Below are positions 41,093 to 50,470 of a stretch of DNA of 64,000 nt, piece by piece. The position numbers and the translations under genes are program-made. This DNA comes from Flavobacterium daemonense (GTDB taxonomy: Bacteria > Bacteroidota > Bacteroidia > Flavobacteriales > Flavobacteriaceae), in contig NZ_VJYD01000002.1 of NCBI RefSeq assembly GCF_007341385.1, positions 248,001-312,000 on the forward strand. The letters are read 5' to 3'. The notes beneath the pieces are model-generated. The model did no database searches, was not told the DNA's origin, and was given only the letters and a program-made list of their open reading frames with translations. How positions within the stretch are numbered: position 1 is the first letter of the stretch; every line of letters starts with the position of its first letter.

Positions 41093-42655
41093 TTAATAAC
41101 TATCATTTTGTTTTGTTCCCGGATTGTTATCCATTTCTAACTGCGGAATTGGGAAATATTCTCTTCCTGGCGCATATGAATTGAACTCTGCGTCTCTTGT
41201 TTTTAACCAAGCCAATTTTGTAGCATCCTGTAACCATCCCCAACGACGGATATCATCAAAACGGTGTCCTTCAAGAGGGAATTCTAAGAATCTTTCATGA
41301 CCAATTTGATCTCTCATTTGCGCCTGATTCATGCCCGGTTTTGTCGTTGCTAAATCTGGCAGATTCACTCTGTTTCTAACCATTTGAATGTATGTGTAAG
41401 CACCTTGAGTATCTCCTGTTTCATTTAGACATTCGGCATACATCAATAAAATATCAGCATATCTTAATAAACGCTCATTGATTCCTGAACGCCAGTCGTA
41501 TTCATCAGCAAACTGACCATCAGAGTTTTCATATTTTCTGCAGAAGATATCGTTCAAATCAGCTGGACTTGTTGCGTAAAAAGTAGCAAAATCTTTTCCG
41601 TACAATTGCATTCCGCCCGGTTTATTGTAAAAAATCGTAGCATCTAAACGAGGATCAACTGCTCCTGTTTTTGTTTTTTCCTGCTGAAATTCATTAAATA
41701 ATGTCCAAGAAGGCTGAACGTCTGTCCATCCAAAAGCTCTTGGCGCATAAGTAATGGCACGAGCAGATGTTTTTCCCCAGCCAGAAGCCGGTGTACCACC
41801 CCAACCTAAATCAACCCCACCTGCATCTCTGCTGAACTGAACTTCAAAAAGTGACTCAGAGTTGTTTTCATTTGCTGTAGTAAAGTTATCACGATAGTTT
41901 GAAACTAAAGAGTAAACTCCTAAATCAATTACTTGTTTAAATGTCGTTTTTGCGTTTGCAAAATCTTTAGTAAACAAATATGCTTTTCCTAAATATCCTA
42001 AAGCAGCACCTTTTGTCGCGCGTCCTTTTTGACCTTTGTCAATTCCTGTAATTCCATCATAAGATGTTGGCAATAAATCGGCAGCAGCTTTGAAATCTGC
42101 AATAACCTGAGCCCATCCTTCCGCTTCTGATTTTTGTGGCGTATATAATTTGATCTCTGTTGGAATCGGTACATTTTTAAACATGTTAACCGAATGAAAC
42201 AAATACAATCCTCTTAAAAAATAAGCCTGTCCTAAAATTCTGTTTTTAAGCGCCGCATCTTCAAATTGTATGGCTGGAACATTTGTCAAAACTTGGTTGG
42301 CACGATAAATCCCTTGATAGTACGTTTCAAAAGCCCATCCATAAATAGCAGGATCTGTAGGGTTTGAGTTGAAACGCCCAACATTGTACATTGCTCCCCA
42401 TGGACTGTTGCTTCGTGTATCATCTCCTTTTAAATCTAAAAGCAAAGGCGTACTTCGCATGTAAGTTCCATCGGTAAGCAAACTTCCATAAGCGGCGTTT
42501 ACTCCTTCGATAGCATCTTGATCTGTTTTCCAAAATGAACCTGCGGTTTCAACGTTTGGGTCCACTTGCTTCAAGTCTTCATTATCAACGCAACTTGTTG
42601 TTACAAGCGCCAATGAAAAGAAAACTGTTATATAATTAAATACTTTATATTTCAT
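41093..42655 (-). CDS. SusD-like outer-membrane glycan-binding lipoprotein
   Basis: 520 residues. Lipobox VTTSC (C22). The RagB/SusD fold shows AYFLRGLYLFHSVNMF (TPR region), KGAALGYLGKAYLFTKDF and the C-terminal RYADILLMYAECLNETGD and ERFLEFPLEGHRFDDIRRWG. It forms the lid of the SusC transporter and binds the incoming oligosaccharide. The gap to susC is 30 bp. Substrate is inferred as arabinan from the neighbouring enzymes. Confidence 0.95.
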   Translation of the reverse strand: MKYKVFNYITVFFSLALVTTSCVDNEDLKQVDPNVETAGSFWKTDQDAIEGVNAAYGSLLTDGTYMRSTPLLLDLKGDDTRSNSPWGAMYNVGRFNSNPTDPAIYGWAFETYYQGIYRANQVLTNVPAIQFEDAALKNRILGQAYFLRGLYLFHSVNMFKNVPIPTEIKLYTPQKSEAEGWAQVIADFKAAADLLPTSYDGITGIDKGQKGRATKGAALGYLGKAYLFTKDFANAKTTFKQVIDLGVYSLVSNYRDNFTTANENNSESLFEVQFSRDAGGVDLGWGGTPASGWGKTSARAITYAPRAFGWTDVQPSWTLFNEFQQEKTKTGAVDPRLDATIFYNKPGGMQLYGKDFATFYATSPADLNDIFCRKYENSDGQFADEYDWRSGINERLLRYADILLMYAECLNETGDTQGAYTYIQMVRNRVNLPDLATTKPGMNQAQMRDQIGHERFLEFPLEGHRFDDIRRWGWLQDATKLAWLKTRDAEFNSYAPGREYFPIPQLEMDNNPGTKQNDSY

Positions 42656-42685
42656 TTTAATTCGTTTTTAATTGGTTAGGATAGA

Positions 42686-45600
42686 TTAAAAAGTTACTTC
42701 AACACCCATAGAAATTGTTCTTGGATTTGGGAATGATCCAGCATCATATCCTCTAGAAAATAATCCGTCATTGTAATTAAAATCTGGATCGTAACCTTTG
42801 TATTTGCTGATGATCCATAAATTTTGACCATTTACATATACTTTTGCTCTCTGAATAAACAAATCTTTTGGCATTGGAATTGAATATCCAATTTCCATTG
42901 TCTGCAATTTGATATAATCACCACTTTCAATAAATCGGTCAGAATCTCTTGCGTTTCCGTTTGGATCTCCAATAATTGGACGAGGAACATTTGTATTTGT
43001 ATTTGTTGGTGTCCAATAGTTCAATGCATCAACACTATGATTTCCATATTGTTCTGTCATTAAGTTACGATACAATCCGTTGAATACTTTGTTTCCTCCT
43101 GAACCTTGCCAGAACATTGAGAAATCCCAATTTTTATAATTTGCACCAAAATTGATTCCGTAGCTGTACTTCGGAATTGTAACTCCCATAAACTTTCTAT
43201 CAGCATCCGTGATTTGGCCGTCACCATTTAAATCAGCGAATTTAAGATCTCCAACACCTGCATTCGTCTGAGTTGGCGATGAAGCTAAATCAGCAGCGTT
43301 TTGGAAAATTCCAGCAACTTGATACGTATAAAGTTCACCAATTGATCTTCCTACTTCTGTTTTTGAAGCTGCTCCGTAGATTGGATTTCCGTCAAGACCA
43401 ATCTGTAAAACCTCGTTTTTCAAGGTTCCTAAGTTTGCCGAAATATTGTATTTAAACTCATGGTGATTGTTGTTGTAAGTTGCTGTAAACTCAAAACCAC
43501 TATTTTTAACCGCACCTGCATTTGTTGTAATACTTGCAGGGAATGCTCCAGTTGAATAAGGCAACGGAACTCCAATCAATAAATCTGTTGATTTTTTCTG
43601 ATAGTATTCAGCCGTAATTTGCAAATCGTTGTCTAAGAATCCAAGTTCAACCGCAACGTTTGAAGTAGCCGTTTTTTCCCAGTGAACATTTGGATCAATA
43701 GCACTTACTACAGTTGTTCCAGGAGCTAATGTGTTGTTGAAATCATAACCAGCAAAAGCGTTGATTGTTGGCGAATACGCATAAACTCCAAGTGTGTTAT
43801 TTCCTAATTCTCCATAACCACCTCTCAATTTGATGGTATTAAACCAATCTGGCAAATGCAAGAACTTTTCGTTGCTTAATTTCCAAGCTCCAGAGAAAGA
43901 GTAGAAATTTGCTGTATTGTTGTCTTCACTAAAAAGAGACGTTTTATCTTGTCTGAAGTTTCCAGTAATGAAGTAACGATCATCATAAGAATAATTCAAA
44001 CGGCTTAAGTAAGAGATATTTGTAAGCGTATTTTTGTATTCACCAGCACTTGTAGCATCAGCATATTGAATTTGGCTGATTTCGCCTGGAGTGTATCCAA
44101 CACCTCTTGACCAATGTCTGTAATAATCATTTCTTTCTTGAATCCATCCTCCTAAAGCATCGATTTTATGCTTGTCTAAAGTGATTTCGTAAGTCAATAA
44201 ATTGTTTACGAAAGTTCTTTGCTGATTTCCATTGTCAACATCTAAAGAAGCTTCGTCATTTGTTGTAATATAATACCATCCTAAATCACTTGGCGGAATG
44301 AATTTTCTGTTTTGAAAATCCAATCTATCGTAACTTAAATCTAATTTATATTTTAAGCCTTTAACAATTTCAAGTTCTCCCCAAAGATCTCCAATAAAAC
44401 GGCTTCTTTGCCCGTTGTTTGTAATCAAATTGTTGTAACCAATAACGTTCATTGAGATCGCTCTTTGCGTCAAGTTGTCTGTTCCACCGTAACCACCAAG
44501 TCTTTTTGGGTCGTAAACTGGCATTGTAGGAACCGCTCCTAATAGATCAACAATTGCAGATTCTCCACCATTGTATTCATTAAAGTTTTCTTTACCTGAT
44601 TTTGTATATCCAATTTTTGAACCGTATTTGAATTTTCCTTTTTTACCATATAAATTCAAATTCATAGAATATCTTTCGTAATCTTGAGGCGAATTCAAAT
44701 AACTTGTATTTTTGAAATAATCTGTATTTAAGTTGTAGCCTAGAGTTTCAGCTCCTCCGCTAAAAGTAAGCGAGTGATTTTGAACAAGACCTGTTTTAAA
44801 AGCTTCATTTTGCCAGTTTGTATCCACATTTTTAATGTATGAAGGACTGTTTGGGTCATTTCCTGGGGCAATTGTCAAACCAGCATTTAGTTCAGCCGCC
44901 GATGTGATTTTTTGATAACCAACACGGTCAGTTACGTCCCAAGTTTTAGCTACATTCTGAAAACCTACAAGCGATTTGTATTTAATTTCCAGTTTACCTG
45001 ATTTTCCTTTTTTAGTCGTAATAATTACAACCCCGTTTGCTCCTTGAACACCATAAATAGCCGCCGCAGATGCATCTTTTAAAACCTGCATCGATTCGAT
45101 ATCGCCTGGCGCAAAGTCATTTGGGTTTGAAACGATCATTCCGTCAATAACAAAAAGTGGATTATTGTTTGTAAACGAATTGATACCTCTAATCTTCACA
45201 TTTACAAATCCTCCAGGCTCTCCAGATGATTGTACTGTTACACCGGCAACTTGCCCTTGAAGCATTTTTGCCGGATCGTATGTTACGGTTTTCTTAGCCG
45301 CTTCCATGTCAACTACACCAATAGAACCAGTAAGATCGGCTTTCTTTTGTGTACCGTAACCTACTACGACTACCTCGTTAAGTTTGTTTGTATCTTCTCC
45401 TAATGCAAGGTCAATTTTTGATTGGTTTCCTATTGTGATTTCTTGGTTTTGAAATCCTATAAATGAAAAAACTAAAACATCGTTTGGAGATGCTTTAATC
45501 GAATACTCTCCATCAAAACCGGTTGTGGTAACGGTTTTGGTTCCTTTTATCATAATATTAACACCCGGCAAAGGCAATTTGTCCTGAGCCGAGGTAACAA

Positions 45601-45730
45601 CTCCGCTAATCGTTTTGCCTTGAGCCGACATTTGATTAACAGAAAAAAGCAGCATTACTAATGCTAAAATCCATTCTTTTTTTGGCAACAAAAAGTTGCA
45701 ATAAAAAAATAATCGTTGGTTTGTTATCAT
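42686..45730 (-). CDS. SusC-like TonB-dependent outer-membrane transporter
   Basis: 1,014 residues. After a signal peptide (LALVMLLFSVNQMSAQ) comes a carboxypeptidase-regulatory-like domain (ISGVVTSAQDKLPLPGVNIM), then the TonB box region (NEVVVVGYGTQKKADLTGSI), a plug with RGINSFTNNNPLFVIDG and ASAAAIYGVQGANGVVIITT, and a long beta-barrel ending in ISMGVEVTF. It imports oligosaccharides using TonB energy, together with the SusD partner. First gene of the arabinan operon. Confidence 0.96.
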   Translation of the reverse strand: MITNQRLFFYCNFLLPKKEWILALVMLLFSVNQMSAQGKTISGVVTSAQDKLPLPGVNIMIKGTKTVTTTGFDGEYSIKASPNDVLVFSFIGFQNQEITIGNQSKIDLALGEDTNKLNEVVVVGYGTQKKADLTGSIGVVDMEAAKKTVTYDPAKMLQGQVAGVTVQSSGEPGGFVNVKIRGINSFTNNNPLFVIDGMIVSNPNDFAPGDIESMQVLKDASAAAIYGVQGANGVVIITTKKGKSGKLEIKYKSLVGFQNVAKTWDVTDRVGYQKITSAAELNAGLTIAPGNDPNSPSYIKNVDTNWQNEAFKTGLVQNHSLTFSGGAETLGYNLNTDYFKNTSYLNSPQDYERYSMNLNLYGKKGKFKYGSKIGYTKSGKENFNEYNGGESAIVDLLGAVPTMPVYDPKRLGGYGGTDNLTQRAISMNVIGYNNLITNNGQRSRFIGDLWGELEIVKGLKYKLDLSYDRLDFQNRKFIPPSDLGWYYITTNDEASLDVDNGNQQRTFVNNLLTYEITLDKHKIDALGGWIQERNDYYRHWSRGVGYTPGEISQIQYADATSAGEYKNTLTNISYLSRLNYSYDDRYFITGNFRQDKTSLFSEDNNTANFYSFSGAWKLSNEKFLHLPDWFNTIKLRGGYGELGNNTLGVYAYSPTINAFAGYDFNNTLAPGTTVVSAIDPNVHWEKTATSNVAVELGFLDNDLQITAEYYQKKSTDLLIGVPLPYSTGAFPASITTNAGAVKNSGFEFTATYNNNHHEFKYNISANLGTLKNEVLQIGLDGNPIYGAASKTEVGRSIGELYTYQVAGIFQNAADLASSPTQTNAGVGDLKFADLNGDGQITDADRKFMGVTIPKYSYGINFGANYKNWDFSMFWQGSGGNKVFNGLYRNLMTEQYGNHSVDALNYWTPTNTNTNVPRPIIGDPNGNARDSDRFIESGDYIKLQTMEIGYSIPMPKDLFIQRAKVYVNGQNLWIISKYKGYDPDFNYNDGLFSRGYDAGSFPNPRTISMGVEVTF

Positions 45731-45763
45731 AAGGTTTAATTAAGTTGGTTAGTGTATAATTAT

Positions 45764-45782
45764 AAGTGTTAATTTTACATTT
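45764..45782. promoter_or_regulatory. AraR-type operator before susC
   Basis: AAGTGT-TAATTTT-ACATTT, half-sites spaced by 7 bp, 33 bp before the susC start codon. Confidence 0.6.
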
Positions 45783-45862
45783 GTAAATTTAACTAAAAAA
45801 AAACCTCAAAAACAAATTAATATGGCAAAAAAAATGCTGAAAAAAAATACATATCATAAATT

Positions 45863-45881
45863 AAGTGTGAAATTAACATTA
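45863..45881. promoter_or_regulatory. AraR-type operator in the susC-araR region
   Basis: AAGTGT-GAAATTA-ACATTA, same half-site and spacing as the other sites. It shares the longer word AAGTGTGAAAT with the site at 46214. Confidence 0.55.
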
Positions 45882-46213
45882 ATAAATTGATATTTTTTTC
45901 AAAAAAAAGACCTATTTTAAGAGTTATTTGTGTAAAATATACACTTTTTGTCAAAAAGCCGCTTTTTAATCAAAAAAACACCTTTCTGAAAAAAATTATA
46001 AATAGGCTGTTTTAGAATAATTTAAAGTTTAAAAAAAAATATTTTTGTAAAAAAAATCTGCTTTAGTAACCGCTGTTTTTCTTAAAATTTTCTTAAATTC
46101 TAAAAAAACTACTTTATTTTTGTACCGAAAACGTTTGAAAACCAAAAATCTAATTCAAAAAAGGAAAATTTATAACCCATTTATTCAATGTAATTTATGG
46201 TCATTTTAACTTT

Positions 46214-46232
46214 AAGTGTGAAATCTACATTA
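46214..46232. promoter_or_regulatory. AraR-type operator before araR
   Basis: AAGTGT-GAAATCT-ACATTA, about 55 bp before the araR start codon, suggesting autoregulation. Confidence 0.6.
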
Positions 46233-46287
46233 ATAAATTATGAAACATATTAAGAAGTTTATATATTTACCAATAAAAAATTGATTT

Positions 46288-46977
46288 ATGCTAAACAATT
46301 ATAGCTCTGCAGATAAAGTATTATTAGCAGTAGATTGTATTATTTTTGGATTCGATAATCAGGGTTTAAAAATACTTTTAATCAAGAGGGACTTTGAGCC
46401 AGAAAAGGGCAAATGGTCATTAATTGGTGGGTTTTTAAAACGCGATGAAGTGTTGGATAATGCCGCAATCAGAATTTTAAATACCTACACAGGTTTAAAC
46501 GATATTTATATGGAGCAGCTTTATGCTTATTCCGAAATTGATCGTGATCCTGTCGAAAGAACCATTTCGGTTTCTTACTATGCTTTGATTAATATCGAAA
46601 ATCATAATACCGAGCTGATCAAAAATTATCATGCGCAATGGTTTAGCATTACTGATGCACCAAACTTGATTTTTGACCATAATGAAATGGTAGAACACGC
46701 CATAAGAAGGCTTCGCTACAGAACTTCGATAAAACCAATCGGATTCGAATTGCTTCCGGAGAAATTTACTATGAGGCAGTTATTAGAATTGTATGAGGCA
46801 ATTTTGAGCAAAGAATTAGACAAACGAAACTTTATCAGCAAAATTAATTCATTGGAAATTCTGAATAAATTGGATGAAAAAGATATGGGGTCGTCACGAA
46901 AAGGTTCGTACTTGTACACTTTCAACAAAGAAAAATATGAAGAAAAATTACTTAATGATTTTGTGTTGAATTTGTAA
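46288..46977 (+). CDS. araR: NUDIX-domain transcriptional regulator, AraR/NrtR type
   Basis: 229 residues. Residues 10-135 form a NUDIX fold, and the C-terminal part (LPEKFTMRQLLELYEAILSK, then NFISKINSLEILNKLDEKD) is a winged helix. The NUDIX box GGFLKRDEVLDNAAIRILNT keeps the first Gly, Glu and Arg but has lost the catalytic REUxEE glutamates, so it should sense a ligand rather than hydrolyse one. Bacteroides thetaiotaomicron AraR is of this type and responds to arabinose. It is divergent from susC. Confidence 0.85.
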   Translation: MLNNYSSADKVLLAVDCIIFGFDNQGLKILLIKRDFEPEKGKWSLIGGFLKRDEVLDNAAIRILNTYTGLNDIYMEQLYAYSEIDRDPVERTISVSYYALINIENHNTELIKNYHAQWFSITDAPNLIFDHNEMVEHAIRRLRYRTSIKPIGFELLPEKFTMRQLLELYEAILSKELDKRNFISKINSLEILNKLDEKDMGSSRKGSYLYTFNKEKYEEKLLNDFVLNL

Positions 46978-47046
46978 ATTATTAGCCCGCGGATTTAGCG
47001 GATCAAACGGATTTGCACAGATTTATTTTTTATATTCTCAAAAAAC

Positions 47047-47083
47047 AAAAAACCCTGAAAGCCAAAATCTTTCAGGGTTTTTA
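47047..47083 (+). terminator. Terminator of araR
   Basis: Perfect 13-bp stem AAAACCCTGAAAG/CTTTCAGGGTTTT with a 7-base loop and T-run. Confidence 0.85.
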
Positions 47084-47141
47084 CTTCAATAAAACTACTT
47101 ATTAAAAAACTAATTAATTAATCTTTTTTTGGAAAATAATC

Positions 47142-47204
47142 TCCCGCAGATTTAACAGATTCATGCATAAAAAAATCTCTTCAATCTGCAGAATCTGCGA
47201 GAAA
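47142..47204. repeat. Inverted repeat behind fsa
   Basis: CCCGCAGATTTAACAGATT on the left pairs imperfectly with AATCTGCAGAATCTGCGAG on the right. It ends just behind the minus-strand stop of the aldolase gene and may serve as its terminator. Confidence 0.55.
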
Positions 47205-47211
47205 AAACTTT

Positions 47212-47868
47212 TTAGCTATTCCCTTTTTGATAATCCGCAAGGAAAGTTGCTAAACCAATATCCGTCAACGGATGTTTCAACAAACCTTCAATTGCGCTCA
47301 ATGGCCCAGTAATAACGTCTGATCCAATTTTAGCACAATTGATAATATGCATCACGTTTCGAACCGAAGCCGCCAAAATTTGAGTTTCGTAACCGTAATT
47401 ATCATAAATCAATCTGATTTCTTCAATCAAGTTCATTCCGTCTGTCGAGATATCATCCAGACGACCAATAAACGGAGAAACATACGTTGCACCCGCCTTT
47501 GCCGCCAATAATGCCTGACCAGAAGAAAACAGCAAAGTGCAATTAGTCCTGATTCCTTTATTTGCAAAATATTTGATCGCTTTTACGCCTTCTTTGATCA
47601 TCGGGATTTTCACGACAATCTGCGGATGCAATGCTGCCAGTTTTTCGCCTTCAGCAATCATGCCTTCAAAATCGGTCGAAATTACCTCAGCACTTACATC
47701 GCCTTCAACCAGTTCACAAATTTTTATGTAATGGTCTAAAATATTCTGCGCTCCCGTAATTCCTTCTTTTGCCATTAATGACGGATTTGTGGTTACACCA
47801 TCTAAAACCCCTAAATCATTGGCTTCTTTAATATCTTTTAAATTTGCTGTATCTATAAAAAATTTCAT
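47212..47868 (-). CDS. fsa: Fructose-6-phosphate aldolase / transaldolase (TalC type)
   Basis: 218 residues from ATG 47866-47868 ([20 protein letters not shown]), the conserved family start; an ATG at 47955 adds an unrelated basic stretch. [11 protein letters not shown], the Schiff-base Lys region [10 protein letters not shown] (K87) and [19 protein letters not shown] are visible. It should act in the non-oxidative pentose phosphate pathway, downstream of AraD. An AraR-type site lies about 98 bp upstream, linking it to arabinose use. Transaldolase versus aldolase activity cannot be decided here. Confidence 0.92.
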   Translation of the reverse strand: MKFFIDTANLKDIKEANDLGVLDGVTTNPSLMAKEGITGAQNILDHYIKICELVEGDVSAEVISTDFEGMIAEGEKLAALHPQIVVKIPMIKEGVKAIKYFANKGIRTNCTLLFSSGQALLAAKAGATYVSPFIGRLDDISTDGMNLIEEIRLIYDNYGYETQILAASVRNVMHIINCAKIGSDVITGPLSAIEGLLKHPLTDIGLATFLADYQKGNS

Positions 47869-47965
47869 TTGTCTTTTTTTTGTGAGTGAATTAAAACTAG
47901 TTTGTTTTATTTTTTTGACGAGTTTCTTCCTAGGTATCCTCTTTTTATAAAACAAATTAAATAAT

Positions 47966-47984
47966 AAGTGTAAAATTTACATTT
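47966..47984. promoter_or_regulatory. AraR-type operator before fsa
   Basis: AAGTGT-AAAATTT-ACATTT, same spacing as before araB and susC. Confidence 0.6.
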
Positions 47985-48139
47985 ACAAATGTATGTAAAA
48001 TAATTTCACAAAAACAAAAATTGCTTCCTTATTTTTTTAATTAAAAAGATGGTGATTTTTCAAACAATCAGAAAATTTCTTGTGATAAAAACACAAAAAA
48101 GCGAATTGTTTTTTGCCCGCTAATCAATTGCAAAATGAA

Positions 48140-48289
48140 TTTTAAACACATAGAAACATAGCTTTTCTAGCGCAATTAAAAGAATGCATAAGAGAAATAT
48201 ATTTCTCTCACATAGTTTGACTATGTTTGTTTAAAACAAGTGAAACCCTTTTTTTAGCAACTAAAAGCTATGTTTCTATGTGTTTAAAA
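48140..48289. repeat. Long hairpin element, family B
   Basis: 27-bp arms TTTTAAACACATAGAAACAT... (48140-48166) and exact complement (48263-48289). The interior holds AAAACAAGTGAAACCC, shared with the other family members. Confidence 0.85.
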
Positions 48290-48311
48290 CAAAAACTCGC
48301 AATGATAAATA

Positions 48312-49310
48312 TTACAAAGAATTTCGCATGATCAAAGACGATTTGTTTTCGATCTGTTCTTTTTTTCCTTTCAAAACCATTTCGGCTAGAATTTTTCCCA
48401 TGGTTTCAAAATGAGTTGAAATTGTCGTGATACCATTTGCGACAATCTTTTTTAGACGTGTTTCATTATAAGAAATAATTCCGAAATCAATTCCCAATTT
48501 CAAATTCTGATTTCGTGCATTCTCAATCACATGAATCAGTTCACGATCAGTTGGAATAATATAAACGTTGCCAACTTCAATTTTTCCATCGGTGAATTCG
48601 CTTATGATTTCGTACTCAAAATTATATGTTGAACAAAATGCCTCAAAACCTATTTTCATACCAAGAGGTTCGCGAAATCCCGGGAAAATCAAAATCAATT
48701 TTTTGTATTTATTCAATTTTGCTTTTGCATTAAACAGACCTTCAAAAATATCTTTCTCATGATTTTGATAAATTGCTGGATACGCTTTTAAATCGGGATT
48801 CGTCTGATCCAGAATAATAACGTCACCTACTGGTAGGGTTTTTATGGAAGATGCCGTGTCAAGCAAATTGGTTGGCATAATAATGTATTTGGTATAATTT
48901 CCATTGCTGTCATTAATCAATTTTTGAAAAACTTGGATATTAAAATGATGAAAGAAGATATCGACCTGAACATTTTTTCCAATGTGCTGTAAAAACGAAT
49001 TATAAATGTCTTCCTTAAAAATATTTAATTCGTCAAAAAGTAAAAAAACCTTTTGTTTTATAGTGGTTTCAACGCTTTTAACATAATAGCCTTTTCCCGG
49101 AATGGCATAAATAATACCTCTTTTTTTCAATTCTTCATAAGCCAGCAAAACGGTATCTCGCGACAAAGAAAAAGCCAGACAAACTTTATTTACGGATGGA
49201 AGTCTATCATTTTTCACCAATTTTTCTTCGTCAATTGCTTTTTCAATTGAAAGAATTATCTGCTTATATTTTGGCAGGCCAATGTTGTTTTGGATGGAGA
49301 TAATATTCAT
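48312..49310 (-). CDS. GntR-type regulator with LacI-like ligand domain
   Basis: 332 residues from ATG 49308-49310. The N-terminal winged helix of the GntR family spans about residues 5-75 (LPKYKQIILSIEKAIDEEKL, NDRLPSVNKVCLAFSLSRDT). The rest is a periplasmic-binding-like sensor (about 85-330, KQKVFLLFDELNIFKEDIYN). Such hybrids regulate sugar operons in Bacteroidota. It is divergent from the galM-GH53-GH2-galKT operon, so galactose or a galactan oligomer is a likely effector. The effector is not known. Confidence 0.88.
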   Translation of the reverse strand: MNIISIQNNIGLPKYKQIILSIEKAIDEEKLVKNDRLPSVNKVCLAFSLSRDTVLLAYEELKKRGIIYAIPGKGYYVKSVETTIKQKVFLLFDELNIFKEDIYNSFLQHIGKNVQVDIFFHHFNIQVFQKLINDSNGNYTKYIIMPTNLLDTASSIKTLPVGDVIILDQTNPDLKAYPAIYQNHEKDIFEGLFNAKAKLNKYKKLILIFPGFREPLGMKIGFEAFCSTYNFEYEIISEFTDGKIEVGNVYIIPTDRELIHVIENARNQNLKLGIDFGIISYNETRLKKIVANGITTISTHFETMGKILAEMVLKGKKEQIENKSSLIMRNSL

Positions 49311-49341
49311 GAAAACAAAATTTTGACGCAATATACAAAAA

Positions 49342-49358
49342 ACTGGTAGGTACTGGTA
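49342..49358. promoter_or_regulatory. Direct-repeat operator candidate between gntR-type gene and galM
   Basis: ACTGGTA occurs twice, at 49342-49348 and 49352-49358, one helical turn (10 bp) apart, inside a divergent gap of about 100 bp. It is a plausible site for the adjacent GntR-type regulator. Confidence 0.5.
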
Positions 49359-49411
49359 TGTAAAAGAGGAAAATGTTTCTAATTTTGAATTTCACTTTTG
49401 TCAAAAATAGC

Positions 49412-50464
49412 ATGGAAATAAAACATATATCGCATTTTCAAGATGATTCTGGTTTAAAATCATTTGGTTTAACTCCTGATAACGAAGAAATTCTCTCTTT
49501 TGAATTATCAAATAAAAAAGGAATGAAAGTTCAGTTAATCAATTATGGAGCAACTGTAACTTCAATAAAAATTCCTGTTGTTGAAAAATTGGTCGATGTT
49601 GTTTTGGGTTTTGATACTTTAGAATCTTATATAGGATCCTATAATTTGCCAAGTGCGCCTTATTTCGGAACTACTGTTGGTCGTTATGCCGGAAGAATCA
49701 ATAAGGGAATTTTTACCTTAAACGGAAAAGAATTTCAATTGCCAGGAAATAATAACGGAAATGCTTTGCATGGCGGAAATGAAGGCTTCGGAAAAAAAAC
49801 ATGGACGGTTTCTGAGTTTACATCTGGCGAAAACCCATCAATTACTTTTAGTCTTTTAAGTGAAAATTTAGACCAAAATTATCCTGGCGCTTTGCAGGTT
49901 TATTTAAAATATACTTTAACGGAAGCAAACGAATTAAAGTTAGAATACAAAGCAACAACAACCGAAGATACGGTTATAAACTTGACACACCATAGTTATT
50001 TCAATTTAAATGGTCACGGTTCGACTGTTTTAGATCAAGAAATGTCTATTGCTTCAGATAAATTTTTGGAGACGAATTCGGAGAATATTCCAACAGGAAA
50101 ATTTACGCCTGTTTCTGGTCATGATTTCGATTTTAGAAATCCTAAAAACTGTCCGGCTTCAATTGATAATTCATTTGTAATTGAACCTTCAGATGATGTT
50201 GTAGCAACCTTGTACAGTCCGAAAACGAAATTAAAAATGAGCGTTTATACCGATCAGCCAAGTGTACATATATATGTAGGCGGAAACTGTTTTGATACTT
50301 TGAAAGGAAAAGAAAATGCTGATTATCATCCGTCAAGCGGAATTTGTTTTGAAACACAAAATTTTCCAGATGCGCCAAATCACGCGCATTTCCCGAATTC
50401 AATTTTGAAAAAAGGAGAAGAATATAACCAAACAACGGTTTATAAATTTGAAAATGTAATTTAA
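49412..50464 (+). CDS. galM: Aldose 1-epimerase (galactose mutarotase)
   Basis: 350 residues from ATG 49410-49412 region (ATG 49412; MEIKHISHFQDDSG). An ATG at 49373 would add a hydrophobic 13-residue extension overlapping the promoter region. Catalytic His is in LTHHSYFNLNG and catalytic Glu in CFETQNFPDAPNHAHFP. No lipobox, so unlike the other epimerase of the window it is cytoplasmic. It supplies alpha-galactose to GalK. It lies 6 bp before the GH53 gene. Confidence 0.93.
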   Translation: MEIKHISHFQDDSGLKSFGLTPDNEEILSFELSNKKGMKVQLINYGATVTSIKIPVVEKLVDVVLGFDTLESYIGSYNLPSAPYFGTTVGRYAGRINKGIFTLNGKEFQLPGNNNGNALHGGNEGFGKKTWTVSEFTSGENPSITFSLLSENLDQNYPGALQVYLKYTLTEANELKLEYKATTTEDTVINLTHHSYFNLNGHGSTVLDQEMSIASDKFLETNSENIPTGKFTPVSGHDFDFRNPKNCPASIDNSFVIEPSDDVVATLYSPKTKLKMSVYTDQPSVHIYVGGNCFDTLKGKENADYHPSSGICFETQNFPDAPNHAHFPNSILKKGEEYNQTTVYKFENVI

Positions 50465-50470
50465 AGATTT

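Larger units (their letters stand above)
45731..46287. other. Divergent regulatory region between susC and araR
   Basis: 557 bp of very AT-rich DNA. It contains three AAGTGT-N7-ACATT(T/A) sites, a TATTTTTG -7 element on the plus strand at 46115-46122 and the word GAAAACGTTTG at 46127-46137, whose AAAC/GTTT centre resembles LacI-family operators. No gene is seen. Confidence 0.7.
47869..48311. other. Non-coding gap between the GntR-type gene and fsa
   Basis: 443 bp without a gene. It holds the AraR-type site at 47966-47984 and the family B hairpin element at 48140-48289. Confidence 0.6.
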
